A stretch of DNA of 64,000 bases, taken from contig NC_134429.1 in the NCBI RefSeq assembly GCF_030867145.1, forward strand, positions 16,156,615 through 16,220,614, in the 5' to 3' direction. The notes under the pieces are model-generated. The model was not told where the DNA came from and made no database searches. It saw nothing but the letters and a program-made list of their open reading frames with translations. Within the stretch, counting starts at the first letter, position 1. The number at the start of each line of letters is the position of its first letter. Of this stretch, positions 13,301-24,890 are shown piece after piece. The translations under genes and the position numbers were made by a program. The stretch is from Opisthocomus hoazin (Eukaryota > Chordata > Aves > Opisthocomiformes > Opisthocomidae).

Positions 13301-16300
13301 GCAACTTTCACTGCTGAAGGATGAAAACAAAGCCCTTTACGAGGAAGGAGTCCGTCTCCTGAACCAGAAGGATCTGTGTGTCAGGTACCGGCTGAAGCGG
13401 CAGGGGATGTGTCGGCACAAAAAAACCCACCCAGGACCCGCCGTTCGGGTGCCTGGCCATGACACTGGATTCGACTGCCCTGTAGCCTTTCTTGTCTCTC
13501 CTGTTCGAGGCATTTAGCACCGGGAGGTCTGCCTTAGCCCGACGCCCCGCGTGCAGTTGTGTTAGGCGTCACGCGTCTGCCGTCGTGTTCTCCTTGGCAG
13601 CTGAAGACAGCGCAGAAAGCGAAGGGGTGCCCAGGGAGGGCTGCGGGCACTGCTGCTCACGGTCTGGCACCGGCGGAGACGCCCTGTGGAGCTGCTCGTT
13701 TCTCCCCAGAGCGCTTTTGATCTAATTTGAAGCACAGTAGCCTTTTTGTCATGAGTTTTGAGCAAACGTGGGCAAATGTCTGTTATGTGGTAGAGATTTT
13801 TCTTTTTTTTTCTTTTTTTGACGTTATTTTCCCTTCTGTCCCAGCTGGATAAAAATAAACAAGAACACTGCCTAAATGGGACACTTTAGAGGGGATGAGC
13901 AATGATCACAAGTCTCAGTAGAGACAGATATTTAACCCCAGTGTCGCAGCTCTAAGAAGTGCCCACTGAAGTAGCTCTTTCTGCAGCCTGTTTGCCTGAC
14001 CCTTGCCGTGTAGGATTCTTCTTTTTCAGTCTTTTTCCCTCATACACGAGTAATTTCCCTTATCCACCCACCTCCCCACCCAGATAAAGAGCTTGCCCTT
14101 TCCCCGTTACTTCCAATTTTAGTGAATTTATAACTCTGTTTGGTATAAAGAGCTGAGAGTGGTGAGCACAAGGATTTGTAAAGCTGGGAGTCAGTTTTGG
14201 GAATGCTTTTGGTCCTTCAGTCAGTTTCCATTTGGGTGACACTTCACAATATAAACTTTTGCAACAACAACAAAAATACCCCGAACTGATCGGTGAAAGA
14301 CGTAGTCCAGAAAGTCAGCGTGCTCATTCTGCCTTTAGCTGTGCAGCCAAAAGGAGCTGCGTAGATGGCTGAGGCTCGCACTCCAGGCTTTGGAGAGCCT
14401 GAAGAAATACAGGACATGTCCTGCCTTGATCGTGACCCAGAACACAAAGGCATTTCACAGCCTGACGCTTTGTCTCTGCCTCCTCAGGAAATATAACGAA
14501 ATGCAGCTCCGCCACAAAGACAAGATCCGCAGAGCCAAGGAGACCTTTATCCACGAGGTGAAACAAAGGGGCAGCAGAATTAAGCAGCTTGAAAATGAGC
14601 TCAGCGAGTCAAAGCTCCAGGTGGAAAAGGTGAGAGAACTCATCGAGGGCGGCTCCTGCGAGGGAAGGCAGGGGAGCAGGCTGTAGGGTCTCTGCGGGAG
14701 CATCCCTGCTTCCAAAAAGAGATGCAGCGTAGGAAATCAAAGAGGTGAGGTTTAGGAACAGCTGGTTTGCAGGCAACGGGATAGCACGGTTAACCGGCCT
14801 GAGGGTCGGAGCACGGCAAGCAATGCCCCATGTGCTGCTCCTGCTCTGTGGGCAGGACTGATGCAGCCCTGGGAAGCGGCTGGCAGTGCCAAGGGCCACT
14901 AGCCCATCCTCGTAGGAACTAGAAGCCAAAAGGAAATTCCTGGCTCAAGTTTGCCCTTGGGGGGAATCCATGTCCTCATATCCCATTCAGAAACTACCTA
15001 AGCTCCGTCGTCTTCCGCCTCAGAGATGTTACTGATGGGAAGTGACTCAGAAGACACTTTTTGGGGCATGTTACATCAAATAGTGTATCGCTTCTAGGAG
15101 CGAACTTGTTTGGTGGTGACCCCTTTGGCAGAGCACCTCAAGGTTTACAGAGGGCAGAGAAGAGAAAAGTGTAACCACTGGTGTTTGTTTCCTTCTGCAA
15201 CAATGCTCAGGGGAAGGTGCTGATTGCACACATCACTGCCAAGAACGAGAAATTACTCCAGGAAAGAAGACGGCTCCTCCAGAAGGTATCTGACCAAGAG
15301 GAGACGCCTTGGAGCAACCGGTCTACGGCTGCCACCCTGCAGAGCAGGTAAACAGTGATGTCTGTGCCTCTTCCCAGCACTTCTCCGGTTTTACGGGCTA
15401 CTCCTCATAAGAAATCCAGAGGAAAGCCTGAAGTGCACCCCAGTTACTAGTGCTGTGGCTTTTAATTGCTGTGGGGTGTAATTAGCCCCTTTCCCCATCA
15501 AAACCCATAGCATACAGGTGGAGGTTGTGAAGATCAAAGGGCCTGAAGTTGAAAAAGAAAGTGTCCCATTGGAAACGTAGCATGGTCAGAAGGAAAATAA
15601 CTTGTGCCTTGTATGTGCGACATGCTCAGAGTGAAGATCCTGGACGAGGAGAATGTGCGGCTGCACGAGAGCAAACTCCATCTCTCCGACCACGTGCCCA
15701 CCTCACAGCAAGTGCTGAGGAGCATCCACGCTCCCACCATGGAGGTGAGTCTCTGAGAGGACTTGGTTTCCGCAGACAGGTTGCAGGAGCTGAGGTCTCC
15801 CACGAGTCAATCAGAGAATCACAGAATACGTCAAGTTTGAAGGAACGCGTAAGGATTATCGAGTTCAACTCCTAAAACTAAACCAAATGAGGAAGAGCGT
15901 CGTCCAGATGCTTCTTGAACTCTTGAGTGAGGGTTGGTGTTCGTAGCTGTAGCTGAGGGTGCTGGAGAAAAGCCAAATCGATCCTCCGGTTGGGATGGAA
16001 AGGAGCACCAAACACATAGGAAATTGCAGCGGCTTTGTCGGTGAGAAGGGACTCTGTGGGGAGTTGAAAGCTCAATACTCTTGGCTGCACCATCCCCATC
16101 TGTGAGCCAAGATCCTTTTTGCAAATACAGAAATGTCTCTTTGGCTTTTGTGCAGATCTAGAGTTGTTACAAGACCTTAGTTTTAAAATTAACTCTAAAA
16201 TGGGGAGAAATAACCCAGAGTGGAGTGGCTGGGAATGCTACTCCTGTAAGGCAAAAAAGCTCAGGGCAAGCTGACCCGTAATCTTGACGATGTTGAAGGG

Positions 16301-17782
16301 AAGGAAGATGTGCCTTCCCTAAAAACTCAGGCTTGGACCGACTAAGTTAGGGAAGAACTTTGCGGGGAGAAATGGAGGAAAATCCAGGAAAGTGAAAGAA
16401 TGTGTTTCAACAACTCTTCAGGTAAAAGAAGTGGATTTGGAAGTTTATTGGTACATTTTGAAATTGGGAGGGAGCTCAGTTTGGTTGGAAATGAGCTGTG
16501 AAGGATGAAAGTGCTGTTTGGGGCCTGGCAGCAAGAGCTGTCTGTGTGTTCCCCTGGGTTTTCTTTCTTTCTGTTTGTTTCACCTGGGCTAGTTAGGGGT
16601 TTTATTTTCAGTTTGAATTCAGACCCAAAGGACAGATCTAGGATTAGTACCTCTGTGGGGCTGGAGTCCTGGGGAGACCTGGCAGTGGAGCTGGGGGCAC
16701 TTTGCAGACCAAGACCGTATGTTGAAATTTGGGGTCTGACACGCACTTTCCCCTCTGAAAGTCTCCGTTCCTCCTTCCAGGACTCGAAGAGTGTTAACTT
16801 CTCCGAACACCAGCCACAGAGTAAGGTGTTGCCATCTCCCCGTACCAGGTACCTTGGGGTAAAAGGAGGCGGCGGGGAATGCCTCTGTGCATGTGGTGAG
16901 GGAGAGGTTGAGCTTTACGGCTGCTCCACCCTGTGCTTTCACCTCCAAGGGTCTTTTTAAAATTTTTTTTTCCTTTGGTCAAATTGAAGGGAGAATGGTA
17001 TTAAAAAGACTCTGAAACTAATGGGATGGAGAATTAAAATTTTCCAAATGTATCAGGGAACACTGAATCTCAGGGATTTAAAAATGAGCTTGGCGCACAG
17101 TGGTTTTGGAGGAGTGTCTTTACACAAGAGGTTACAAGGCTTAGAGGACCACTGCTGGCCAGAGCTGTGTGACCCACATCCCAGGCTATGGGGCAGGAGG
17201 GGAGCTTGAGCTGTTCCTCCACCGGTATAGCCAGGAGAACCATGATGTGTGCCAGAATGGGCAAGGGGAAGGCAAAGAGACTCTATAGCTCTGCTGTCTG
17301 CTTGCTGGAGACCCAGCACAGTGGGCTTGGTTACAGCCTTTGGGTGCTATGGATGGTGACGGGGACTCTGAGTAGGTTCTGGGGTAGATGAGGGCCATCA
17401 GCTGCTTGGCTGGAGGAGGAGTAGCGGAGACTCAGTCCAAGCGAAAGGCATTGACCATCGCCCTGCACTGCCTCGCAGAGACGTTGGGAGGAGTGTTGGG
17501 ACTGTGGCAGGTGATGGAGGGTCAGATGAAGTTTGCAGAATGACTTAAGAGAGGAAATTTGTTTTCAGCTTCCCGTCAAGAGAACCGCCAGACTCTCTCA
17601 GCACCCTGAAGGCCACGTCAGACATGAAGCCTGAAGGAGAAGCTGAAAGCCAAGACTCACCCTTTTCCTTATCCCCCTCTCAACCTTCTGAGATTGGGTA
17701 CTTAAATGTTGCTTTGCCTGGAGACACCACAGCCTCCCAGCTGCAGGAGGAGAGTCAGAGTGTCAGCTCTGAGAACTTCTAA
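4362..17782 (+). CDS. CCDC30-like coiled-coil protein, copy A (5' exons outside window)
   Basis: Fourteen exons with GT-AG borders and matching phases: 4362-4460, 5125-5265, 6815-6972, 8008-8254, 10000-10173, 10481-10690, 11364-11521, 12547-12694, 13263-13384, 14488-14629, 15211-15347, 15630-15744, 16781-16848, 17569-17779, then TAA at 17780-17782. They give 710 open codons. Residues about 216-617 match DUF4686, the CCDC30 hallmark, including [36 protein letters not shown] and [18 protein letters not shown]. The protein is almost all heptad coiled coil, with a Ser/Pro/Glu-rich tail of about 93 residues ending QSVSSENF. The biochemical role of CCDC30 is poorly known. Compared with copy B, the 46-codon exon between 5265 and 6815 has been deleted; the frame is kept. 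The earliest exons lie before the window, so the start is unseen. Confidence 0.88.
11872..12360 (-). mobile_element. CR1 LINE 3' fragment, minus strand
   Basis: On the minus strand it encodes CR1 ORF2 C-terminal remnants: [20 protein letters not shown] and [18 protein letters not shown]. The plus strand begins with the reverse-oriented CR1 3' end (ACAGAACCATGGAATCATGAAGG). It lies in the intron between exons 11364-11521 and 12547-12694. The same insertion is in copy B. Confidence 0.9.
15811..16100 (-). mobile_element. Degraded CR1 fragment, minus strand
   Basis: Starts with GAGAATCACAGAATACGTCAAG and continues with AGGATTATCGAGTTCAACTCC, the reversed form of a CR1 3' end. It is degenerate and non-coding, in the intron after exon 15630-15744. 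The 5' boundary of the element is uncertain. Confidence 0.65.
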
Positions 17783-18131
17783 ACCGGGAGAAATGTTTGT
17801 AAAATATTAGCTGGACTGCAAGGTTTTGGGTTCCTGTTGCCATGGGATGAGAAGGACTGCAGGGGAAGAATTGCCAAATGGACTGACCTGGTGATTTCTG
17901 TGATATATTTCAACTAAATTATTCAACAGCTTTTTTTCAACTTACCCAACGGCAAGTGTGTGTGTGATCCCAGAGCCACGTGGAGGCTGGAATTTGTAGA
18001 CAAACTCAGTCAAATGGAAGAGGGGTGGGGTGAAGCATATCTTCCCCGGAGCCCTAATTACTTGTCCAGTCAACAAATGCAAGCTTCGTAAAGCAGCAGA
18101 AAGCTTAGTAAAGCAACAAGCTGCCAAAAGC

Positions 18132-18395
18132 TGAAAAAGGCCAAGTGCAAGGGGCGGGTGCAATCGCACGCATAAATCCAGGCTGGGGATGAAGGGGTGG
18201 AGAGCAGCCCTGCCGAGAAGGACTTGGGGGTGCTGGGGGATGAAAAGCTGGACACGAGCCGGCGATGTGCGCTCGCAGCCCAGAAGGCAACCGCATCCCG
18301 GGCTGCATCCCCAGCAGCGCGGGCAATAGGGCAAGGGAGGTGACTGTGTCCCTCTGCCCCGCTGTGGTGAGACCCCCCGGGAGTCCTGCGTCCAG
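18132..18395 (+). mobile_element. Old CR1 remnant, plus strand
   Basis: Contains decayed CR1 ORF2 motifs (GAGAAGGACTTGGGGGTGCT; GGGCTGCATCCCCAGCAGC) corresponding to DLGVLVD and GCIQSS of younger copies. Strongly diverged and non-coding. Confidence 0.7.
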
Positions 18396-18399
18396 GGAC

Positions 18400-18950
18400 G
18401 CACCGAGCCCAAGGACGCCCCAAAAGGCACACCGATTGCCCTGGGGCGTAGTGAAAGGCACACCAGGGGAGATGGGGTGCAGCAGAAAGCACACTGCGGG
18501 GCCTGCAGAGGCACCCAAAGGCACGCCAAGGAGCTGGGGGAGCCGAAAATGCACTCCGAGGGGCCTTGGGGTGCTCAGAACGGCATCGTTCGGGGTGCTC
18601 GGCCGGGGGAATGGCACACCCGTTGCCCAGGAGAGCACTGCAATTCACACAACAGGGGCCTGGGGCACCCTGAAAGGCAGAGCCATGGCCTGAGGCAGCA
18701 TCCAAAGCCAGAGAGGCACGTGCAGGGGAAGCCCAGAGGGCTGAACGAGGGTCTCGGAGCACCCCAAACGGCACGCTGAGGGGGACCGGGCAGACCAGCA
18801 AGCAAAAGCGAGGCACAGGGGCATCCCACAGTGGACAGCGGGGGCTTGGGGTGCCCTCCAAGGGACACCCAGGGCTGCAGAGAGGGGTGCCCCGAGGGGT
18901 CCACGGTGCCCCAGAACACACAGCCAGAGCCCAGGAAGCCCAAAATGGCA
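18400..18950. repeat. Degenerate GC-rich minisatellite
   Basis: Imperfect repeats built around GGCACACC, GGGGTGC and CCAAAAGGCAC blocks, spaced roughly 40-50 bp. Copy B has it at about 53672-54224. Repeat structure was judged by eye; unit length varies. Confidence 0.6.
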
Positions 18951-19286
18951 CACGGGGTGTCCAGCCACCGCCTCTCGTGCTTGCAGGGAGCCTTGGCGGC
19001 CAGAGCCTGTCCTGCCGAGCCCATGTGTCTCCCAGGCAGGCAGGCGAGTGCCTCAGAGGGGCTGGGAGAGGAGAGGAGGACGGTGGGTGCCCCGAGCGTG
19101 CAGGGAGCTGGGAGCCGGCAGCCTTGGAGAGGTGGCCTTGGGCAAGCCCGTGGCCCTGGACACCGTGCGTCAGGGGCCGTTTCCTTTGGGCACATGGCCT
19201 GGGTGTGTGCAGAAAGGTGCTGAGCACACGGGCACGTCTGCCCCGCCGGCCTCTGCCCCCAGCACCGCCCAGTTCCCAGCACCTTA

Positions 19287-19314
19287 TGATGTCACTGAGC
19301 CGTTCATGATGTCA
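19287..19314 (+). promoter_or_regulatory. Paired CRE-like sites upstream of the ANKRD26-like gene, copy A
   Basis: TGATGTCA occurs twice, at 19287-19294 and 19307-19314, exactly 20 bp apart and about 360 bp before the ATG at 19670. It differs from the palindromic CRE (TGACGTCA) by one base. The same octamer lies upstream of the TATA box of both protamine-like genes in this window. CREM-type factors drive many spermatid genes through CRE-like sites; binding here is inference. Confidence 0.45.
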
Positions 19315-19371
19315 GCACACGCGTTCGCTAGACCTGGGGCGCTGGCGCAGACCCTGCACACACAGTACCTG

Positions 19372-19516
19372 GCGGTGCTGCTGGTGCTGTGCTGGTGCCG
19401 TGCTGGTGCCAGTGGTGCTGTGCCGGTGGTGCTGTGCTGGTGCTGGTGCTGCTGTACTGGTTCTTCTGGTGCTGTGCCAGTGGTGTTGTGCTGGTGCTGC
19501 CGTTGCTGCTGGTGGT
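19372..19516. repeat. GGTGCTG minisatellite before the ANKRD26-like start
   Basis: Tandem imperfect GGTGCTGTGCTGGTGCC units between the CRE-like pair and the ATG at 19670. Strong G/T bias on the plus strand. The copy B counterpart is at 54629-54776. Confidence 0.8.
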
Positions 19517-19669
19517 GGGCTCAGCCCGGAGGCAGTTGCCCGTGCCCTGCTGCTCCTCAGGGCTCGGCTCCTCTGCTGGCAGCCGGCACCCGGCAGCGCC
19601 CACCCAATCCTGCCTGCCACCGCTCGTCGGTGAGAGGCAAGGCAGTGCGGTGCCCATTCCTGCTGGGCC

Positions 19670-22600
19670 ATGAAGAGCATCTGGCGGTTCCTGTGCAGGA
19701 GGAGGGCACAGAAGCAGCATGTGTCCTTCGGAAGCATCGCTGACAACGAGATCTTGCAGGAGGTCTGGAACAAGCCACACTGCATGTCCACCACCGGGGG
19801 CTTGGCCCCAGCGCCGCTGCCGGTGAAGAAGCAGGCGGCTGTTGGTGACAACAACTGCCGGGAGAAGGACGAGAGGTAACGGGCGCAGGCAGGCGGGAAC
19901 TCTTTGGGAAACTCCTGGGCTGTTCTCCTGCCCTGGGGCTTCGCTTCGTGCCTGGGCGTGTTGGTTCCCAAGGGAGGGAAAGATGGAAAGGGCCGTTGTT
20001 CTTGCGGTGAGTCCAAGAGGTTGTGCTGTCTGTCTTTCCAGGCCCAGACCCAGTGTGTGCCCTGCGGTCCCCAGGGAACAGGAAAACGAGGGAGGAGCTG
20101 CTCCAGGCCATGCAAAAGGGGTGTCAGCACCCAGAGCTCACCGCAGGGCAGCAGCTGCTGGAGCTAGGCGGTGTGCACCCGCTCTGGGGAGAGCAGGTAG
20201 GACTCTCCAGCGCGGAGGAGGCAATGGGGAAAAGGGTTGTCGCCTGCCCTTTTGGTGGGCTGCCAGGGAGACAGGGTGTTTGGAAACGGCGTGGAGGGGT
20301 TCCTTGTCATCCGGGAACAAATGCTCTGCCGGGTGTTGTCCCTGGGAAGCAGAATTCTCGAGACACTGCTTCCTTTTTGGCTCCTTTCTCGTCACTTCGA
20401 GTGATGTCCCTGGCACATGGCACAGGCGCATGCGCTCGAGGAGACGAACTCCCAAGCAGGAGAAGAGATGCATTTTGCATCCGCGTTGTGACAGGTCGCT
20501 CGCTAGGATTTCATGGGTTTGGGACGTGTGTTTGTGCTAAGATTGTCTCGGGAAGCACGATGATTCGGGAAGCGCTCTAGGCACCAAGGAGCTGTATTAG
20601 CTCACTGTGGTTCCAAAAATGTGTGGTTTTAATGTAGATGAGCCTGCCGTATACTGGGAGTCTGCCGGCCGTGAGTCGCCAGCTGATGAAGAAGCCATCG
20701 AGGAGGGCAAAAGCTCTGAGGGGGAGGTATGTAAACCCCAAGGCTTTACATTGGAGACTTCCTTTTAGGCTTCTATCACACCCTAATGCAGAAGAAGACT
20801 TTTCCATGAGTAATGCCAAAGGCAGGGTTCTTGGAAACTCTTTTCTCATCCGACGTCAAGTTAGCGACAGTCCTCTTCTGGGTCTGTGACATGCTGCCGC
20901 TGTCTCCTGTTTTGAGCTGATTTCCTAAGTTCCGTCCATTTTTATTCTTTCCCTTTGAGCAGACAGGAAACATCACAGCCCAAATACCGACCCCAGGGTT
21001 GGATTCGTCCCTTTGCCACTGGAGCCTCAGAAGTCCTGGGACACCAGAAAGTGCCGATGTGCAAGAGATTCTGAGAGCATGTGACGTCCGGCTCACTGTG
21101 CCCGCGCACATCTCTGAGGTGCTGGAAACCAACAAGAGCTTGTGTCAGCAGCTGAACAAAGCCAAAAGAAAAGCTGGCAGGCTGGAGCAGGAAGTGGAGC
21201 AACTGAAAGAAACTCTCCGGGAGAAGACACTGGCTCTAGATAGAGCAGAAAGAGAATTACATCAGGCCCGGAGGCAGGCAAAGGAGCAGCAAGCTCTACC
21301 CCCAAAGAACGCTCAAGAGAGAAAAGATGCCATCAAGCAGGCAGAAGGGCTGCAGGAACAACTGTCCCAGCTCCAGAGTGAAAACATTTTCCTGTGTCAG
21401 CAGCTGGGAGAGGTGCGGAACAAGACCGCCCAAGAACATAAGGTGAGCGATGCCTTTATATGCGTGGCGGACAAAGTAGAAAAAGAGGTGAGATGATCAC
21501 TGAGCAGGAATGACTGAAAGCAGAGCCGTTCCCAAGGCTGTCTGGTGCTCCGGAAAGTCAGCAGGTGTAAGCTACGTGCGTGGGAGTCCACCACTCGAGC
21601 TGGTTCTGGTTTCGTTGGAATTGCGGAAGGTGCCGGCAAGTCTTGAGACGTGCTTATAGACACATACGTAGATACAGTCTCCACATCTTCCCAGCAGAAT
21701 GTGCTGGAAACAGAAATCTTCCTTCAGAGATGGCATTTCTGTAGTTGCCTTCACTTGCCAAGGATGGCTAGAGACCGTCAGCTGTGCAGATGCCGCCTTC
21801 TTCCAGGGGATGAGGCTGCTCTGCTTTGCGATGCACTTAGAGAACCGATCTCGGTATATTATCTAGTAACTGCAAGTCAAAAGACAGATTTTGGCTTCTT
21901 ACCTTTTTCTCTGTCCTCCTGTGACATTGTTTCCCTAGAGAACAGTGGGACGGCTGCAAGAAGAGCTCACTGATGCTTCAAGAAAGCAGTGGATAGCAGA
22001 AACATCACTGAAAGCTTCCACACTCCAACGCGATTACCTGAAGGAGGAAAACTCCCACTTGCAAGAGGACCTGGACAAGGCTAAGGCCAAGGTATGCAAA
22101 GTCTCTAAACCTGTGAGTATGGAGGAAGCTGTTCCGTTGCTTCAAAGAGTGCCAGACAAGAAAATAATTTGGGAACAAATACAGGAGCGACTTCTCTGAG
22201 GACGTTATGAGCTTCCGCATCACTAACAACAGTTGTCCAGGCTCGAGGGTGCTTTTAACTCCTTTCTCCTCGCTGCCTCCTCCCCTCTCACCTTGAAAAA
22301 GTCAGCTGGCTCTTCAGGGAGCTCGTTGCGAAGCTGTGGGAAGGCAGTGAGCTTGGGACAGCACCTGGGTGGGGAAGAACAAGGCGGCCGTGCTCTTTGG
22401 AGACTGGCTTCTGTTCCGACACCGTGCAGAGGTTGTGGCCATGTGATTGAGTTTGGCGGAGATTTGAGAGCCCTTTGCCTAAGACAGATTGTTTATTCCC
22501 TGCATCCAGATGTGTGAACTCTCCACGCAGCTGGAGTTGGAGCGTGAAACATCTCTGCAGCTCGCACCTGCAAACCAGCAGCTGCGAGGGCTGGTGGCTC

Positions 22601-24154
22601 CTCTTGTGCCGCACGGCTTGGCGACTGCTGGCGTGGCTCGTACGGCAGCAGCGCTTTCTGGAGAACAGCGTGAACAGCGAGCACAGGCAGAAACGGGACA
22701 GAAGCAGCATCTCAGGCCACTTTTGCAGGTCAGTTTATGTACCATTTGCATCTGTAGCCCGTGTTGTGTTCATTCGTGGTGGTGGCGATGGCGTTTTAGG
22801 TGTTTGGTCTTGGGCATCCGACACTCCTTGTTGGTGCTGTGGGTTTGCCTTTCCCGTAGGGAAGCTGGGGAGCTGCAAGAGGCTGCGTCAAAGTGCGTCT
22901 GTGAGTGTGGTGGGACCTGTGTGCATGAGAAAGATGCCGCCTTTTCCTTCTCCCTGTCCATGCAGCACTGTAGGCTGTTTAATACTAGCTTTTGTGTACA
23001 AATGGCAGGAAGAGCAGGCTTTTTGAGAGCCGGGGGCGTTGTCTTTTTCTTCCTGTTTCTTGAAGTTGCGCCTTCTGCTTTAGACACAGGCAGCCACTCA
23101 AGCCAGAAGAGAGGAGATCTGCCCCACTGACGCCTCCTGGAGAAAACTGCTGGAGCAGAGACTGAGCGCTCTGGAATCGGAGCTGGAGAGAGCACAGAGC
23201 TTGCAGGAGAAGAGCGCACTGCAACTGGCATGTGCGCAGGCTGAACTAAAAAGTTGGGAGAAATGTTATCTGGTGGACCAGGAAATTAGAAGAAGCTTTA
23301 CAAAGACATTAAAAATGTAAGTCGAAATGTCTTCTGTTTTTCCCCCACGTTATGGGAATATGACCCTCTTCTTCGTGGCTTTTCCACCCCACTTCCCTTT
23401 CTTGGATCTGGTCAGCAGGATGCGTACCCTCAAGACGGCGTACTTCTCAGAAGAGCACGCCTTGAGCTCTCCCATTACGGAGGCCTGTTTGCCTTTCTCT
23501 TTACTGACCCTGAAGTAACACAATGAATCAGGCCTGTCTGCAGGACATTTTGGTTCTTTTTCTTCAAACAGTTTTCTGTAGCCGTCTCTCCTTGCTGCAT
23601 GGTGGTGGAAAAGAGGAGCTTCATTTCTGCTGCTCTTCTGCTCCACCTTAGGATAGACACACTTGGAAAGGCAGAGGGGACACAAGAGGAGCCTGTGAGG
23701 CAACAGGACTTTGTTCAGCTGCCGTTATGGCGGTGCATCGTCGGTTGGAGTTTACAGCAGGGGGAGGGAGGGAGCCTGCAGTCCCTACCACCTTCTAGGA
23801 AAGGTCCTACAAGGGAAGATATAAGACAGGTTGCTCAGAAGAGCCTGAGAAGCAGTACCTTTGGGTGGCTGGGAAGTCTGTGTGCATGAGTCCAACAGTG
23901 TAGCATCACCCTTGGGGAACACCTTTGTGCCACGATGAGTAACAGCCGTTCTTGCATGCTCCTGCCTTTTTCACAGGGCTAATGAGATGTTAGCAGAAGC
24001 TGTTGCTAAGAGCCCTCAGGAGCCGCGGTGCAGATGCTTCAGTGGCAAGGCAGAGAGTCAGGGCCAGACCAGGGCACAGAGCGGAAACCCATCGGGCTCA
24101 GGTAAGCAGCTCCAGATGTGGCTCTTCAGTGGTCAGGTGGGCTTGAAGAATTGA
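19670..24154 (+). CDS. ANKRD26-like coiled-coil protein without ankyrin repeats, copy A
   Basis: Eight exons in phase: 19670-19875, 20042-20196, 20638-20726, 20963-21442, 21939-22091, 22510-22728, 23084-23316 and 23977-24101, about 553 codons. The ATG starts MKSIWRFLCRRR, reminiscent of the ANKRD26 N-terminus. Residues about 150-361 align with the ANKRD26/CCDC144 coiled coil (LKETLREKTLALDRAERELH; QEQLSQLQSENIFLCQQLGE; LQEELTDASRKQWIAETSLK), and about 435-530 with its C-terminal end (LEQRLSALESELERAQ; TKTLKMANEMLAEAV). No ankyrin repeats are encoded between exon 1 and the coiled coil. Exon 2 is Arg/Ala-rich in the phased frame, and its other frame also looks protein-like (EELLQAMQKGCQHPE), so exon 2 is the weakest part. 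The 3' end is uncertain: read-through past the GTAAGC donor gives a TGA at 24152; otherwise a further exon is used. Confidence 0.72.
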
Positions 24155-24499
24155 ACCAATTTCAGGACCCTTGTTCCTCTGGAGTCTTGAGCTCCCAAAG
24201 CGCTGATTTGCTTTTGAGGCTTTGTCTGCATAAGGTGGGTGGGCACAGAAGGTGTTCTGGCAGGACAAATTCTACCTATGTCCACCTGGGAAGGATGGAC
24301 CCGTGCTGTGCTGAGAGAATTCCTTGGCCTGGCTTCGATAGCGGAGCTTTGTCTGCTCAAAGACAGACGATCCTGTGCTTTGGTGGGGAGGAAGGCAGAA
24401 GCTGGTGCAAAACCTTGTGCTCCAGAAAAGCCCTCTGCTGAGCTTCCTGGGAAAACGGGGCACTTGAGGGCAAAGGGGCCTCAGGGCTCTGAAGTGTAA

Positions 24500-24890
24500 G
24501 CAGATGCCATTTGGGTTGGCTGTCCCCTGCCTGCCTCCCCAGCGAGGGCGTCTCCGCGCTGCTGGAGGGGCGACGGTCACCGTCCCGGCCCAGGGGAGGC
24601 TGGCTCGGCCTGCGGGACTCTCCTCAGCGTGGGTGTGGGGGCCGGGGGTCAGGCCGGGGGCCGGCTAGGGGGGTCTGGGGGAGGCCCGGTGCCAGTCCTG
24701 GGCAGGGTGGGCGTCCCCGGGGGCTCTCCCTGGGGCCGGGGCAGCCGAGCCCTGCCTGGAGCTGCTCCCTGCTGCAGGGCCGGGGGCCTGGGGCTCAGGC
24801 AGGGCGGGGGCTCCATGGAGAGCGGCCTGGAAGATGGCCCGGGGCCTGGGCTGGGAGTGGGCGGGGCCCGGGGCCTGGGCAGGGCACGGG
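24500..24890. promoter_or_regulatory. GC-rich, CpG-containing island
   Basis: Very GC-rich with many CpG and GGGGCC/GGCCGGG runs. Together with the adjacent ZNF143-like array it looks like a CpG-island promoter, possibly of the CCDC30-like copy B gene 3.3 kb downstream. No TATA box or start site can be fixed. Open frames across it on both strands are a by-product of base composition. Confidence 0.45.

Larger units (their letters stand above)
17783..19286. other. Intergenic DNA between CCDC30-like and ANKRD26-like genes, copy A
   Basis: The 3' UTR of the CCDC30-like gene probably begins here; I see no clear AATAAA close to the stop. An old plus-strand CR1 remnant lies at about 18132-18395 ([20 protein letters not shown] frames). 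After it, GC-rich degenerate minisatellite DNA runs to about 18950. Long open frames on either strand here come from the repeat and GC bias, with no recognisable domain. Copy B has the same layout at 53045-54543. Confidence 0.7.
1..22544. repeat. Segmental duplication, copy A (3' part of unit)
   Basis: This block is repeated head to tail from 33594 to 58304. Position 1 aligns with 33594 without a gap. Identity by eye is about 98-99% in introns and exons. The offset starts at 33593 and drifts to 35278 through indels, chiefly about 427 bp and 1.19 kb present only in copy B. The window opens inside an intron of the CCDC30-like gene, so the 5' part of this unit lies upstream. Homology ends inside ANKRD26-like exon 6, where copy B is broken. 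Confidence 0.97.

Noticed and set aside
18070..19282. Open frames of up to 385 codons on the minus strand
   Set aside because: GC-rich minisatellite and CR1 remnant; several overlapping frames are open at once, and no domain or splice context is visible.
19312..20130. Minus-strand open frame of 272 codons opposite the ANKRD26-like first exons
   Set aside because: Antisense shadow of the GGTGCTG repeat and coding exons; no start context or domain.
20042..20196. Alternative frame of ANKRD26-like exon 2 (EELLQAMQKGCQHPE)
   Set aside because: Looks protein-like, but only the Arg/Ala-rich frame joins exon 1 (phase 2) to exon 3 (phase 1) and then to the matching coiled-coil frame of exon 4.
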